Positions 19,367-27,841 of a stretch of 47,808 nt of DNA are shown here, piece after piece; position 1 is the first letter of the stretch, and each line of letters starts with the position of its first letter. The stretch is taken from the NCBI GenBank assembly GCA_026225115.1, contig JAMFSE010000005.1, positions 1-47,808 of the forward strand. The letters run 5' to 3'. The stretch is from Rhodovastum atsumiense. Lineage in GTDB: Bacteria > Pseudomonadota > Alphaproteobacteria > Acetobacterales > Acetobacteraceae. The notes below the pieces were generated by a model. It was not told the DNA's origin and did no database searches. It saw only the letters and a program-made list of their open reading frames with translations. The position numbers were made by a program, and so were the translations under genes.

Positions 19367-21306
19367 TGCGTCTGGGTCGTGGTGCTGGCGACGGCGGTGC
19401 CGTTATCCGCGTTCGCTGGAACATCGGTGGCGGCGATGGCCGGCACGCTGATCGAGGCGGTGGGCTGCCCACCCAGCGGCGCGTCGCGGCCGGCAGGGTC
19501 GTTAAGTACCGCATAGGTCAGCAGATCGCGGGCGATCGGCGCCGCCGATTTCGCGCCCCAGTTGCCGTGCTCGACGATTACGGCGGTTGCATAGCGCGGG
19601 TTATCATAGGGCGCGAAGCCGACGAACAAGCCGTTCGGGCGGTCCAGGAAGGCCATTTTCTCGGCGTCGAAATTCTTCATCTTTTCGGCGGCGCTATCGT
19701 TATGCACCTGGGCGGTTCCGGTTTTACCCGCCATCTGCACATTCGGCAGCATCAACCTGGCGGCAAAGGCGGTGCCTTGCGGGGTGTTCACCACCTCGAA
19801 CAGCCCCTGGCGGACCAGTGCGAGATGACGGTCATCCACATCCAGCGCCGGCCAGTCTGCCGCATTGGCGCCGACCTGCAGCGCGCCGCCGACCCGGCGG
19901 GTAATATGCGGCCCAACCGCGAGGCCGCTGGCAACCCGCGCCATCATGGTGGCAAGCGCCACCGGCGTTACCTGGGTATAGCCCTGGCCGATGCCCTGAA
20001 CCACGGTATTGCCCGGCGCCCAATGGATGTTATGCGCCCGCGCCCAATCCAGCGTCGGCACCAGCCCCGGTGAGGCATGCGGCATGTCCATCTGCAAATC
20101 GGTGCCGATGCCGAGCTGCTTGGCCATCGCCGAGATGTTGTTTTCCCCGACACCCAGAGCGACCTGGTAGAAAAACACGTCGCAGCTGACCTGCAAGGCG
20201 GTGGTGAGGTTGATGGTGCCGTGGGCGACATGGTTGTCGCACCAGAACAGGTGGTCGCCAAGCGTGAAGGAGCCGGTGCAGGTGAGGTAGGAGTCCGGGG
20301 TCAGCGAGCCGCTTTTGAGCGCCGCCAAAGCGACCGTCGGTTTGAAGGTGGAGCCCGGCGCATACAGGCCGCTGATGGTGCGGTCCTGCAGCGGATGCGA
20401 GGGGTCGGCCATCCAGCCTTTCCAGACATCCGTCGGCACGCCTTTGTCGAACAAGGACGGATCAAAACCGGGATTGCTCGCCATTGCCAGAATTTCGCCG
20501 TTCTGGGCGTCCATCACCACCGCCACGCCTGGCAGCGCGCCGAGCCGTTGCAGGGCCATGGCCTGCATGCCGGTGTCAATGGATAATGTGACGGTCTGGC
20601 CGCCGGTGCCCCCGTCGCTCGCCACCTCGCGTACCACCTCGCCATGCACATTGGTCTCGGTTTGTACAAAACCGGGGGCGCCGCGCAGCGGCTGGTCCTG
20701 CCCGGCCTCGGCGCCGGCGCGGCCGATCCGCATGCCGGGCAAGGCCAGCACGGTATCGGATTTTGCCTCCGCCCGGTTGGGGCGGCCGACATAGCCCACC
20801 GTATGCGAGAGCGCCGCGCCAAACGGGTAGATACGGCTGGTCCCGACCTCGATGATCACGCCCGGCAAATTCGGGGTATTCACCTCGATCGCGGCCATGT
20901 CCGGCCATTGCAGAAAATCCTTCAGCAGGACCGGGATATATTGCGGGCGATCGGCGATGTCGGTGTCGATACGGGCGCGCTCGTCATCGGAAAGGGCGAC
21001 CAGCTTGCTGAAATTATCCAGCACCGCTTCCGGGTCCGGGCATTGGGCCTTCATGAACAAGGCCCGCCAATGCTGCTGGTTGCCGGCGAGGATGACGCCG
21101 AAGCGATCGGTGATAATGCCGCGTTCCGGGGCGATCAGCCGCTCGCTGATGCTGTTGGCCTGGGCCAAAGTGGCGTATTTGCCGTGCTGCACCACCTGCA
21201 GATTGTACAGCTTGGTGGCGATGGCGCCGAACAGGCCGAATTGCGCGGCGCCGATCAGGACGGCGCGGCGGCTGAAGGAAGCCCGGCTGGTTATCTCACG
21301 TTTCAT
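19363..21306 (-). CDS. mrdA: Penicillin-binding protein 2 (peptidoglycan transpeptidase)
   Basis: A 647-residue class B PBP, anchored by one N-terminal membrane helix (about 13-32). A dimerisation domain precedes the transpeptidase domain. Active-site motifs: S319-TF-K322 in APGSTFKP, SCD in QVSCDVFFYQ (SXN position, as SXD in many PBP2), and K528-TG in GKTGTAQVH. The C-terminal 40 residues are low-complexity Thr/Ala/Pro-rich. Crosslinks the strands made by RodA in the elongasome. It lies 9 bp after mreD. Confidence 0.95.
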   Translation of the reverse strand: MKREITSRASFSRRAVLIGAAQFGLFGAIATKLYNLQVVQHGKYATLAQANSISERLIAPERGIITDRFGVILAGNQQHWRALFMKAQCPDPEAVLDNFSKLVALSDDERARIDTDIADRPQYIPVLLKDFLQWPDMAAIEVNTPNLPGVIIEVGTSRIYPFGAALSHTVGYVGRPNRAEAKSDTVLALPGMRIGRAGAEAGQDQPLRGAPGFVQTETNVHGEVVREVASDGGTGGQTVTLSIDTGMQAMALQRLGALPGVAVVMDAQNGEILAMASNPGFDPSLFDKGVPTDVWKGWMADPSHPLQDRTISGLYAPGSTFKPTVALAALKSGSLTPDSYLTCTGSFTLGDHLFWCDNHVAHGTINLTTALQVSCDVFFYQVALGVGENNISAMAKQLGIGTDLQMDMPHASPGLVPTLDWARAHNIHWAPGNTVVQGIGQGYTQVTPVALATMMARVASGLAVGPHITRRVGGALQVGANAADWPALDVDDRHLALVRQGLFEVVNTPQGTAFAARLMLPNVQMAGKTGTAQVHNDSAAEKMKNFDAEKMAFLDRPNGLFVGFAPYDNPRYATAVIVEHGNWGAKSAAPIARDLLTYAVLNDPAGRDAPLGGQPTASISVPAIAATDVPANADNGTAVASTTTQTQ

Positions 21307-21315
21307 GGACCGACT

Positions 21316-21858
21316 TTAAGCGAGCTCGCCGGCGGCGGGGCCGCGATGCGCCCGGATGAATAGGCCGGCCAACGCCGGATAGGCCCCGGCGCAGGCCAGA
21401 ACCTGAACGGCAAGCGGTACAACCGGCAATAGCGAGAGCGTAAGAAGCGATTGGAAGGCCCAACCCAGGCAGGAGAACAAACTGGCAAGCCCGATAAAAC
21501 TTACCCAGGTCAACAGGAAAGCCTGTGGCGCCAGCCGCCGCCGCGCCGCCAGCGTGCTCCCCTGCAGCAACAGCAGCAATACGGCCCAGAGCCCCAGCGG
21601 CGACAGGCCGAGCAGGTCGAGCAGGATGCCCGTAAGCGCCACGATCGGAGCCGGCAGCGACGCCGGGCGGTAGAGCGACCAGAAAAACACGCAGGCCATG
21701 GCGAAGGCCGGCCGCAGTTCCGCCTGTCCTGGAATGCCGAGCGGCAGGCCGATGATGAACAGGCCGAAGATGGTGCAGGAGGCCGGCCAGGCATGGCGCG
21801 AGGCGGAATCCAGCCGGCGCCAGAAACTAGGGTTCCTTCGCATGCCGGGGCGCCGCAT
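21316..21858 (-). CDS. mreD: Rod shape-determining protein MreD
   Basis: About 180 residues, very hydrophobic, with five or so membrane helices, and sequence typical of alphaproteobacterial MreD (FFWSLYRPASLP, GILLDLLGLSPLGLWA). It helps link the cytoskeleton to the wall synthases. The start is ATG 21858, whose A is the last base of the mreC TGA; a GTG at 21861 with a 4-bp overlap is equally possible. Called on context and topology, since MreD is poorly conserved. Confidence 0.87.
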   Translation of the reverse strand: MRRPGMRRNPSFWRRLDSASRHAWPASCTIFGLFIIGLPLGIPGQAELRPAFAMACVFFWSLYRPASLPAPIVALTGILLDLLGLSPLGLWAVLLLLLQGSTLAARRRLAPQAFLLTWVSFIGLASLFSCLGWAFQSLLTLSLLPVVPLAVQVLACAGAYPALAGLFIRAHRGPAAGELA

Positions 21859-22748
21859 CACGCTGCAGGTTGCTTGTGCGACCTGGCAGGCTTGCCCGGC
21901 TTGGCAATGGGGGTGAGCTGCGGCTGGTCGTTGGGGTAGATGAACAGCCGCAACAGCCGCAGATCATCCAGGTTCGCCAATGGCAGCACTTGCGGCTCGT
22001 TCTGCGCATCGTAATGCACCACGCCGATCGGCAGGCCGGGCGGAAAGGCGCCGCCGGTGGTGCTGGAGAGCACCATATCGCCCTCGGCCGGCGGCTGGCC
22101 GGGCGACCAATACAGCAGTTTCGGGTCCGGCCCGTTGGTGCCTACCATCAAAGCCGGGCTGCCCTTGACGCCGAGACCGACCGGGATGCGGCTGTTGAGG
22201 TCGGTGATCAGCAGCACGCGGGCGCTGCGGGCACCTGCTTCCACCACCCTGCCGGCAATGCCGCGGCCATCCATGGCGATGGCGCCGAGGGTGTTTTGCG
22301 GCGCAATGCCGTCAGTGGGTGAGGTTGCGACCAGTACCGAGCGCGCATAAACGCCGCCGAGATCCGCCACCACCGGCGCCGTGAAGAAATCCGGCGCCGG
22401 GCGCGGAATAAAATCCAGGCTGGATTTCAGCGCATCGTTCTGCGCCTGCAACGCCATGGCGACGGCCTGCCACTGCAGCAATTTGACGTTTTCCGCCCGT
22501 AATTGCGCGTTCTGGTGCGCGAGATTGAATAAATTGCCGATCGCCCCGGTGCCGTTCTCCAGCGCCTCAATCGGGCCGGCGATGACCTGGTAGGCCGGCG
22601 CCAGAAGATCGTCGAGCCCGGCACGCAAATGGTCGCCCAGATTCTGATCAGCCCGGCCGAACAGAACAATGCCGAGGGACAGCATCAGCATGACCGGAAG
22701 CGTGAGCCGGGATAATGCCTGCCTGAACGGGACCGATAGCCTGATCAC
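21858..22748 (-). CDS. mreC: Rod shape-determining protein MreC
   Basis: A 296-residue protein with one N-terminal membrane helix (about 12-32), a coiled-coil stretch rich in Ala/Gln/Leu/Asn (about 70-105), and the periplasmic beta-domain with PVVADLGGVYARSVLV and VLLITDLNSRIPVGL. MreC scaffolds PBP2-RodA in the periplasm. The start is a GTG with a Shine-Dalgarno GGAG 8 bases upstream. mreB, its normal upstream partner, is not here: upstream are about 150 bp of apparently non-coding DNA, then hairpin element copy D and rpsU. Confidence 0.93.
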   Translation of the reverse strand: MIRLSVPFRQALSRLTLPVMLMLSLGIVLFGRADQNLGDHLRAGLDDLLAPAYQVIAGPIEALENGTGAIGNLFNLAHQNAQLRAENVKLLQWQAVAMALQAQNDALKSSLDFIPRPAPDFFTAPVVADLGGVYARSVLVATSPTDGIAPQNTLGAIAMDGRGIAGRVVEAGARSARVLLITDLNSRIPVGLGVKGSPALMVGTNGPDPKLLYWSPGQPPAEGDMVLSSTTGGAFPPGLPIGVVHYDAQNEPQVLPLANLDDLRLLRLFIYPNDQPQLTPIAKPGKPARSHKQPAA

Positions 22749-22901
22749 CGGTGCGTCTCCACAATGCTAATTATAAATCCAGCGCCCGCTCTACGCGCTT
22801 TTACCCCTTGCGCACAATGGATATTTCTTAAATTTTGAGATAAGCAGAATCGTTTTTGAGACGATTTGAACGCAAAAATGCCAGGCGAGCCCGCGTTCAG
22901 C

Positions 22902-23030
22902 AAGCGCTTCTTTTTCTGAAAAAAAAGAAGCAAAAAGACTTTTATGCCGGGTCTCGGGTGTTTGAGCGGCCAAAGCACTGGCCCAAACTATCAAAAGTTT
23001 TTTGGTTCTTTTTTCAAAAAAGAACCGCTT
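22902..23030. repeat. Paired-hairpin intergenic element, copy D
   Basis: Complete copy. The left hairpin at 22902-22943 begins AAGCGCTTCTTTTTCTGAA and ends AAAAAGACTTTT; the right hairpin at 22993-23030 is its inverted version (GGTTCTTTTTTCAAAAAAGA then ACCGCTT). The centre shares GGGTGTTTGAGCGGCCA with copy B. The right hairpin lies 5 bp after the rpsU TAA. The left hairpin points the other way with no plus-strand gene in front of it, so it cannot be explained as a gene's own terminator. Confidence 0.8.
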
Positions 23031-23035
23031 AAACC

Positions 23036-23239
23036 TTAAAACCCTTCGCGCTCAATCCGCTTGCGCTCCATCTTACGGGCCCGGCGGACGGCTTCCGCGG
23101 CCTCGCGCGCGCGGCGCTCGGATGGCTTTTCGTAATGGCGGCGGAGCTTCATTTCGCGGAACACGCCCTCGCGCTGAAGCTTCTTTTTAAGCGCCTTCAG
23201 CGCCTGGTCGACGTTATTATCGCGAACGAGAACTTGCAC
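23036..23239 (-). CDS. rpsU: 30S ribosomal protein S21
   Basis: A 67-residue, strongly basic protein with the bS21 sequence [40 protein letters not shown], and an Arg/Lys-rich tail. S21 sits near the anti-Shine-Dalgarno end of 16S rRNA and aids initiation. The start is a GTG at 23239 with AGGAG about 11 bases upstream; the longer open frame to 23302 would add 21 residues not found in S21. It stands alone, divergent from def, with a 24-bp tandem repeat between them. Confidence 0.93.
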   Translation of the reverse strand: MQVLVRDNNVDQALKALKKKLQREGVFREMKLRRHYEKPSERRAREAAEAVRRARKMERKRIEREGF

Positions 23240-23354
23240 TTGGCGGACAGCTCCTGATGATAGCCCAAAAACAAAAATACGGCGCAGCCGGGACGGCAGC
23301 ACACGTGGTAGCGCGGCCTATAGCACAAAGTTTGATTTCTCCAAATCCTTAACG

Positions 23355-23444
23355 TTCGCCGCTCCGCGGCAGGGATCATTCGCCGCTCCGCGGCAGGGAT
23401 CATTCGCCGCTCCGCGGCAGGGATCATTCGCCGCTCCGCGGCAG
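23355..23444. repeat. 24-bp tandem repeat, 3.75 copies, each with a hairpin
   Basis: Four head-to-tail units begin at 23355, 23379, 23403 and 23427; the last is cut after 18 bases. The units look identical. Each holds GCCGCTCCGCGGC, a 5-bp stem with a 3-base loop, followed by AGGGATCA. The array lies between the divergent starts of rpsU and def, 41 bp before the def ATG. The open frame across it on the minus strand just repeats eight residues and is not a gene. Confidence 0.9.
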
Positions 23445-23485
23445 GCTAGCCATCGCCCAAGCGCGGCGCTAGCTTGGTTGCCGCC

Positions 23486-24043
23486 ATGCCAATATTGAAA
23501 ATCGCCCGTATGGGCCATCCTGTTCTGCTGGACCACGCTGTTGAAGTTGCGGAGCCGGATGGGCCGGAAATTGCAGAGCTGATCCGCAATATGGTGGAGA
23601 CGTTGGAGGATGCCGGCGGGGTGGGGCTGGCGGCGCCGCAGGTTTTCACGTCGCTGCGGCTGTTTATTTACGAGGTTCCGGAAATACGGGGCGGCGATAC
23701 CGGGGCGGTGCCCTTGACCGCCGTCATTAACCCGATCGTCACACCGCTGGATGATGAGATCGAGCTCGGCTGGGAAGGCTGCCTGTCGATCCCGGGTCTT
23801 CGGGCGGCGGTACCACGGTACCGTAATATCCGCCTCACCGGGTTTGACGCTGCCGGCAAGCCGATCGACCAGAGTATCTCCGGCTTTCAGGCCAGGGTGG
23901 TGCAGCATGAGACCGACCATTTGAACGGCGTGTTGTATCCGATGCGGATGTCGGATTTCCGGTATTTCGGCTTCAATGAGGAAACCCTGCGCTATCCGCT
24001 GCCGTTGCCGGAGATTTCTTTGGCGGGCGAGCCCGCGCTGTGA
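23486..24043 (+). CDS. def: Peptide deformylase
   Basis: A 185-residue metal-dependent deformylase removing the formyl group from new proteins. The three motifs are complete: GVGLAAPQ, EGCLS (metal-binding Cys), and HETDHLNG (HEXXH metal ligands and catalytic Glu). The ATG starts the usual MPILKIARMGHPVL; a TTG 12 bp earlier is possible. No fmt follows; instead the COQ9 gene overlaps the end by 4 bp (GTGA), so the two are co-translated. Confidence 0.94.
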   Translation: MPILKIARMGHPVLLDHAVEVAEPDGPEIAELIRNMVETLEDAGGVGLAAPQVFTSLRLFIYEVPEIRGGDTGAVPLTAVINPIVTPLDDEIELGWEGCLSIPGLRAAVPRYRNIRLTGFDAAGKPIDQSISGFQARVVQHETDHLNGVLYPMRMSDFRYFGFNEETLRYPLPLPEISLAGEPAL

Positions 24044-24678
24044 TCGAAGATCCGCAACGTGACGCCATTATCGATGCTTTGCTGCCGGAGGTGCCGTTCG
24101 ACGGCTGGACGCGCAAATCTTTGCGCCAGGCGCTGATATCGATCGGCGAGCATCCGGATGACGCGGTTTTGTATTTCCCGGATGGCGCCGGTGAGATGAT
24201 TGAGGCGTTTTCCGCGCTGGCCGATGCGCGGATGGAGGCTGAGGCGGCCACGGCGGGCCTGGCGGCGTTCCGCATGCCGGCCCGCATCCGCACGATCATC
24301 GCCATTCGGCTGGAACAAAACCGCGGCAATAAGGAAGCGATCCGGCGGGCGCTGAGTTGGCTCGCCATTCCCATCAACGCGCCGCGGGCCATGCGCATCA
24401 CCGCCGCCACCATCGATACGATCTGGTATGCGGCAGGGGATAAAGCCTCGGATTTTTCCTGGTACAGCAAGCGCGCCATTCTGGCAGGGGTTTACAGCGC
24501 GACCTTGCTGTACTGGCTGCACAATAGTTCCGAGGATGATGACGCCACGCTCGCCTTCCTGGATCGCCGGCTTGCCAATGTGGCCGGCATCGGCGGGTTC
24601 AGGAAGAAAATCGAAGGGCGCGTCAAGGGACTCAAGGACCGTCTGCCGGGCTTCGTGCGCCGGCCGCAGGCGGGATAG
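24040..24678 (+). CDS. COQ9 family protein
   Basis: A 212-residue protein of the COQ9 family (RpsU-adjacent in many alphaproteobacteria), helical, with an N-terminal TetR-like segment and the characteristic C-terminal blocks WYAAGDKASDFSWYSKRAILAGVYSATLLYWL and FLDRRLANV. In mitochondria COQ9 binds lipid and presents intermediates to the COQ7 hydroxylase in ubiquinone synthesis; a similar lipid-binding role is inferred here. It starts at GTG 24040, overlapping the def stop. No other ubiquinone gene is close. Confidence 0.87.
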   Translation: MIEDPQRDAIIDALLPEVPFDGWTRKSLRQALISIGEHPDDAVLYFPDGAGEMIEAFSALADARMEAEAATAGLAAFRMPARIRTIIAIRLEQNRGNKEAIRRALSWLAIPINAPRAMRITAATIDTIWYAAGDKASDFSWYSKRAILAGVYSATLLYWLHNSSEDDDATLAFLDRRLANVAGIGGFRKKIEGRVKGLKDRLPGFVRRPQAG

Positions 24679-24744
24679 CAGCGCTCTTTACGCAATTTTA
24701 ACTGCTGTCATCCATCCTGCGCATCTGTTCGAAGGTGCGCATCC

Positions 24745-25212
24745 ATGCCCGAGGTTCAAACGCTTGACCGATATGCCGACCGGCGCCGCCATTTCCGCCG
24801 GCCGGTGGAGCTTAACGCGGAACTCACGTTACTCACTGGCGAGGATTTCTACGATTGTACGGTGATCGATGAGTCCGATGGCGGGGTGCAGGTGGAGCTT
24901 GCCGAGGCGGTCGATCTGCCGGACGAGGTTATTATCCGGTTCAGCGATCATGCCTCGCAGCTGGTCCGGCGCTGCTGGTCGATGGGTAATAAGGTCGGGT
25001 ATCAGTTTATCGACCCGGCCCCGGCAATGCGCCGGACGGTTAAAGATGTGCCGCCGCCCGCGCGTGAGGCTGCCCCGGCGGCCATCGGCGATTTTGCCTG
25101 CATCACGCCGGCGGCGCTTGGCCTGCAACGGCTGATGGTCTTCATATATCCAGGCGAGCGGATTGCAGTGGAGCTGCGCGATGAGATCCATGCAAATCCC
25201 GCGTTTGCCTGA
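24745..25212 (+). CDS. PilZ-domain protein, probable c-di-GMP receptor
   Basis: A 155-residue single-domain protein. The N-terminal RRRHFRR supplies the RXXXR motif and DESDGGVQ the D/NXSXXG motif that together bind cyclic di-GMP. Otherwise a beta-barrel-like alternation and no membrane helix. Such proteins couple c-di-GMP to motility or polysaccharide output. A ribosome site (AAGGTG) precedes the ATG. Its stop codon ends at 25212 and the convergent prfB ends at 25213, so the two genes meet with no gap. Confidence 0.8.
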   Translation: MPEVQTLDRYADRRRHFRRPVELNAELTLLTGEDFYDCTVIDESDGGVQVELAEAVDLPDEVIIRFSDHASQLVRRCWSMGNKVGYQFIDPAPAMRRTVKDVPPPAREAAPAAIGDFACITPAALGLQRLMVFIYPGERIAVELRDEIHANPAFA

Positions 25213-26344
25213 TTACTCCGCCATCGCGCTGGCATCTGACCTTGTGGCGCCGACGCGGGCGGCCAGGGAGGCTGCCATGAACGGGTCCAGGCCGCCGTCG
25301 AGTACCGCGGCAGGGTTGCCGGTTTCGTAATTGGTGCGCAGGTCTTTCACCAGCTGGTAGGGTGCTAGAACGTAGGAACGGATCTGGTGGCCCCAGCCGA
25401 TATCGGTTTTGGCGGCCTCGATACTGGCCGATGCGGCCTCGCGTTTTTGCAATTCCATTTCGTACATCCGGGCCTTCAGCATGTTCATGGCGGTGGCGCG
25501 GTTGCGGTGCTGGCTGCGATCGGTCTGGCAGGCGACGATGATGCCGGTGGGCACATGGGTGATGCGGATGGCGGATTCGGTTTTGTTGACGTGCTGGCCG
25601 CCGGCGCCCGATGCCCGGAAGGTATCGACCTTCAGATCGGCCGGGTTGATTTCGATTTCGATGGTGTCGTCCACTACCGGATAGACCCAGACGCTGGCGA
25701 AGCTGGTATGGCGGCGGGCGGCGGAATCGAACGGCGATATCCGCACCAGCCGGTGCACGCCGGATTCCGTTTTCAGCCAGCCATAGGCGTTGGCGCCGGT
25801 GATCTGCAGGGTGACGGATTTAATGCCGGCTTGTTCGCCTTCGGATTGATCGAGGATTTCCACCTTGAATTTCCGGGTTTCAGCCCAGCGCGTATACATG
25901 CGGAGCAGAATCTCGGCCCAGTCCTGGGCTTCGGTGCCGCCGGAGCCGGCATTGATTTCCATGAAGGCATCGCGGCCATCGGCCTCGCCGGAGAGCAGGC
26001 TTTCGATTTCGCGGCGCTTGGCTTCGGTCGCCAGAGCGGTGAGGGAGGTTATGGCATCTTTAACGACCGCTTCATCGCCCTCGGCCTCGGCGAGTTCGAT
26101 CAGCTCCAGCGTATCCTTGCACTCGCGCTCCAAGGCTTTGACGCCCTCGACGATGCCGGAGATGCGGCCGCGTTCGCGCATCATTTCCTGCGCGGCGGCG
26201 GCGTCATTCCATAAAGCGGGGTCTTCGGCGCGGGAGTCTAGTTCGGCCAGGCGGATGACGGCAGAATCCCAGTCAAAGATGCCTCCGGAGCAAGGCCACG
26301 GACTGGGCGATCTGTTCGTTCAATTGGTCTGATTCAGCCGACAT
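25213..26344 (-). CDS. prfB: Peptide chain release factor 2, made by programmed +1 frameshift
   Basis: RF2 terminates translation at UGA and UAA. The gene is read in two frames: 23 codons from ATG 26344 to CTT (26276), then a +1 shift at the in-frame TGA, and 353 codons from GAC at 26274 to TAA at 25213, giving 376 residues. The main part carries the stop-recognition motif SPF (RISPFDSAARRHTSF) and the GGQ catalytic loop (SGAGGQHVNKTESA). Starting at the first ATG of the long frame (26184) would lose about 53 N-terminal residues that match RF2. The frameshift lets RF2 regulate its own level. An intrinsic terminator lies just upstream. Confidence 0.94.
26272..26287 (-). promoter_or_regulatory. 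prfB programmed frameshift site
   Basis: Minus strand reads CGGAGGCATCTTTGAC: a Shine-Dalgarno-like GGAGG three bases before the slippery CTT followed by TGA C. This is the same arrangement as the E. coli signal (AGG GGG TAT CTT TGA C), where slow UGA reading by scarce RF2 lets the ribosome shift by +1. All parts are intact. Confidence 0.93.
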
Positions 26345-26385
26345 CGAGAATTCCTTTGAAGGCAAATATTAGAGAATGCGGGCGC

Positions 26386-26415
26386 AAAAAGAAAGGCCGG
26401 GGACACGCCCCGGCC
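26386..26415 (-). terminator. Intrinsic terminator between the MFS gene and prfB
   Basis: Minus strand: GGCCGGGG, 5-base loop, CCCCGGCC (8-bp perfect stem), then TTTCTTTTT. It ends transcription coming from the MFS gene about 40 bp before the prfB start. Confidence 0.85.
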
Positions 26416-26430
26416 CATAGCTCAGATAAT

Positions 26431-26485
26431 GGGTTCTAAGGCCTCAGGCCTTAGCGGGGTGTGTAAGGGGCAGAGCCCCTTACAC
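26431..26485 (-). repeat. CTAAGGCCT palindrome element, copy 1
   Basis: Reading the minus strand after the MFS gene: a GC hairpin (GTGTAAGGGG / CCCCTTACAC, which contains the gene's TAA), then the palindrome CTAAGGCCTGAGGCCTTAG followed by AACCC. The same palindrome plus AACCC occurs after mdh at 39224-39247, in the same orientation relative to the gene it follows, and also behind GGGGCTTTGCCCC-type hairpins. Confidence 0.8.
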
Positions 26486-27697
26486 AGCCTCCGTATTGGC
26501 CATCGAGACATTCTTCGCTTCAGGCCCGAAGATCATCAAAACGATGAGCAGAATGGCGACCGAGCCTGCGACCAGCAAATGCGCATAGCCGTAATCCTTG
26601 GTGGCGCCGGCCAGGGCGATCTGCAAGGGCGCATTGACGGAAGCGATGAAGTTGCCGAGCTGGTAGACGAAGCCGGGGAACGTGCCCCGGATTTCCGCCG
26701 GCGAGAGCTCGTTCAGATGCACCGGCACCACGCCCCAGGCGCCCTGCACCGCGAACTGCATGATGAAGGCGGACACCGCGAGGATCGCCGCTGTGTGACT
26801 ATGCGACCAGGTATAGACGACGCAGAGCGATAGCACGCAGGCAAGGCCGATGGCCCAACGCCGGCCGATCCTCTGGCTGAGGTAACCGAAGGAGATGCCG
26901 CCGAGCATGGCGCCGACATTATAAAACAGGACGATCTTGGTGAGCGTCGCATGCGAGAGATGCGCCTGCTGAGCGAGATAGAGTTTTGGATAGATATCCT
27001 GCGTGCCGTGCGAGAAGAAGTTGAACGCCGCCATCATGACGATGGCATAAATGGCGAGTTTGCTATGTTTGCGCAGCACGGCCATTGCGGAAAGCTGTTT
27101 GCCGGTTTTGATCTTGCGAAAGGCCGGGCTCTCTTCGACATGCGCGTTGATGAAGAACACCAGGATCGCAGGCGAGGCGCCGACGAAGAACATCCCGCGC
27201 CAGCCAAGATGGGAATAGGCAAAGCCGAACAGCAAAGTGGCGAGAAAATAACCCAGCGGGTAGCCGGCTTGCAGCAGCCCTGAGACCCAGCCGCGCCAGC
27301 GGTCCGGGATCGTCTCCATCGCCAGCGAGCTGCCGATGCCCCATTCGCCGCCCATGGCGATGCCGAAGGCTGCCCGAATGACCAGGAAGGATGCAAAGGA
27401 CCAGGCGAAGCCGCTGGCCGCTTCGAACACCGAGTAAAGCAGCACCACTAGCATCAGAATAGGTTTGCGGCCGTATTTGTCGGCAAGCCGGCCGAAGATG
27501 AAGGCGCCGAGCGCGCGTGTCGCCAAAGTGAGGGTGATGGCCAGCGAGATAGACTTGACGTTAACGCCGAAGGCTTTGGCGACGTCGTCGAAGGTGAAGA
27601 TCAGGATGAAGAAGTCGAACGCATCAAGCGTCCAGCTCAGGAAGGCCGCAATGACGGCGCTGCGGGCGCGCGAAAGGTTTTCGACTGCCTCGGACAT
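26480..27697 (-). CDS. MFS transporter, organic-acid/sialate:H+ symporter type
   Basis: A 405-residue major facilitator with about 12 helices. The loop 2-3 motif reads GRLADKYGRKP and the region FGIAMGGEWGIGSSLAMETIPDRWRG is typical of the metabolite:H+ symporter branch (NanT, lactate/Jen1-like, shikimate-like carriers). Inner-membrane importer of a small acid is the most likely role; the substrate is not readable. A GGGGGA ribosome site precedes the ATG. Its TAA is embedded in a hairpin, followed by the CTAAGGCCT element and a terminator. Confidence 0.85.
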   Translation of the reverse strand: MSEAVENLSRARSAVIAAFLSWTLDAFDFFILIFTFDDVAKAFGVNVKSISLAITLTLATRALGAFIFGRLADKYGRKPILMLVVLLYSVFEAASGFAWSFASFLVIRAAFGIAMGGEWGIGSSLAMETIPDRWRGWVSGLLQAGYPLGYFLATLLFGFAYSHLGWRGMFFVGASPAILVFFINAHVEESPAFRKIKTGKQLSAMAVLRKHSKLAIYAIVMMAAFNFFSHGTQDIYPKLYLAQQAHLSHATLTKIVLFYNVGAMLGGISFGYLSQRIGRRWAIGLACVLSLCVVYTWSHSHTAAILAVSAFIMQFAVQGAWGVVPVHLNELSPAEIRGTFPGFVYQLGNFIASVNAPLQIALAGATKDYGYAHLLVAGSVAILLIVLMIFGPEAKNVSMANTEAV

Positions 27698-27841
27698 TTT
27701 TCCCCCAATTGAATTGAGTATTTGCCAGCGTTATTGTCCGATTACCCGAACACCACCGCCTTGGGAATAGAGCGGGCCTGCCGACAGATGCGGCCAAAGC
27801 GTTAACCGCGGAAAAATCCAAAAATAGGCAAGGGGAGAAAA

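Noticed and set aside
23355-23444. Possible CRISPR array
   Set aside because: The units follow each other directly without unique spacers, and no cas gene is near; it is a simple tandem repeat.
23318-23920. A minus-strand frame with a repeated eight-residue unit, overlapping def
   Set aside because: The repeat only reflects the 24-bp DNA tandem array, and the rest lies antisense to a secure def gene.
25213-26184. prfB as an N-terminally truncated or frameshifted pseudogene
   Set aside because: The upstream 23 codons plus CTT TGA C with GGAGG form the known programmed frameshift; the joined product is full length.
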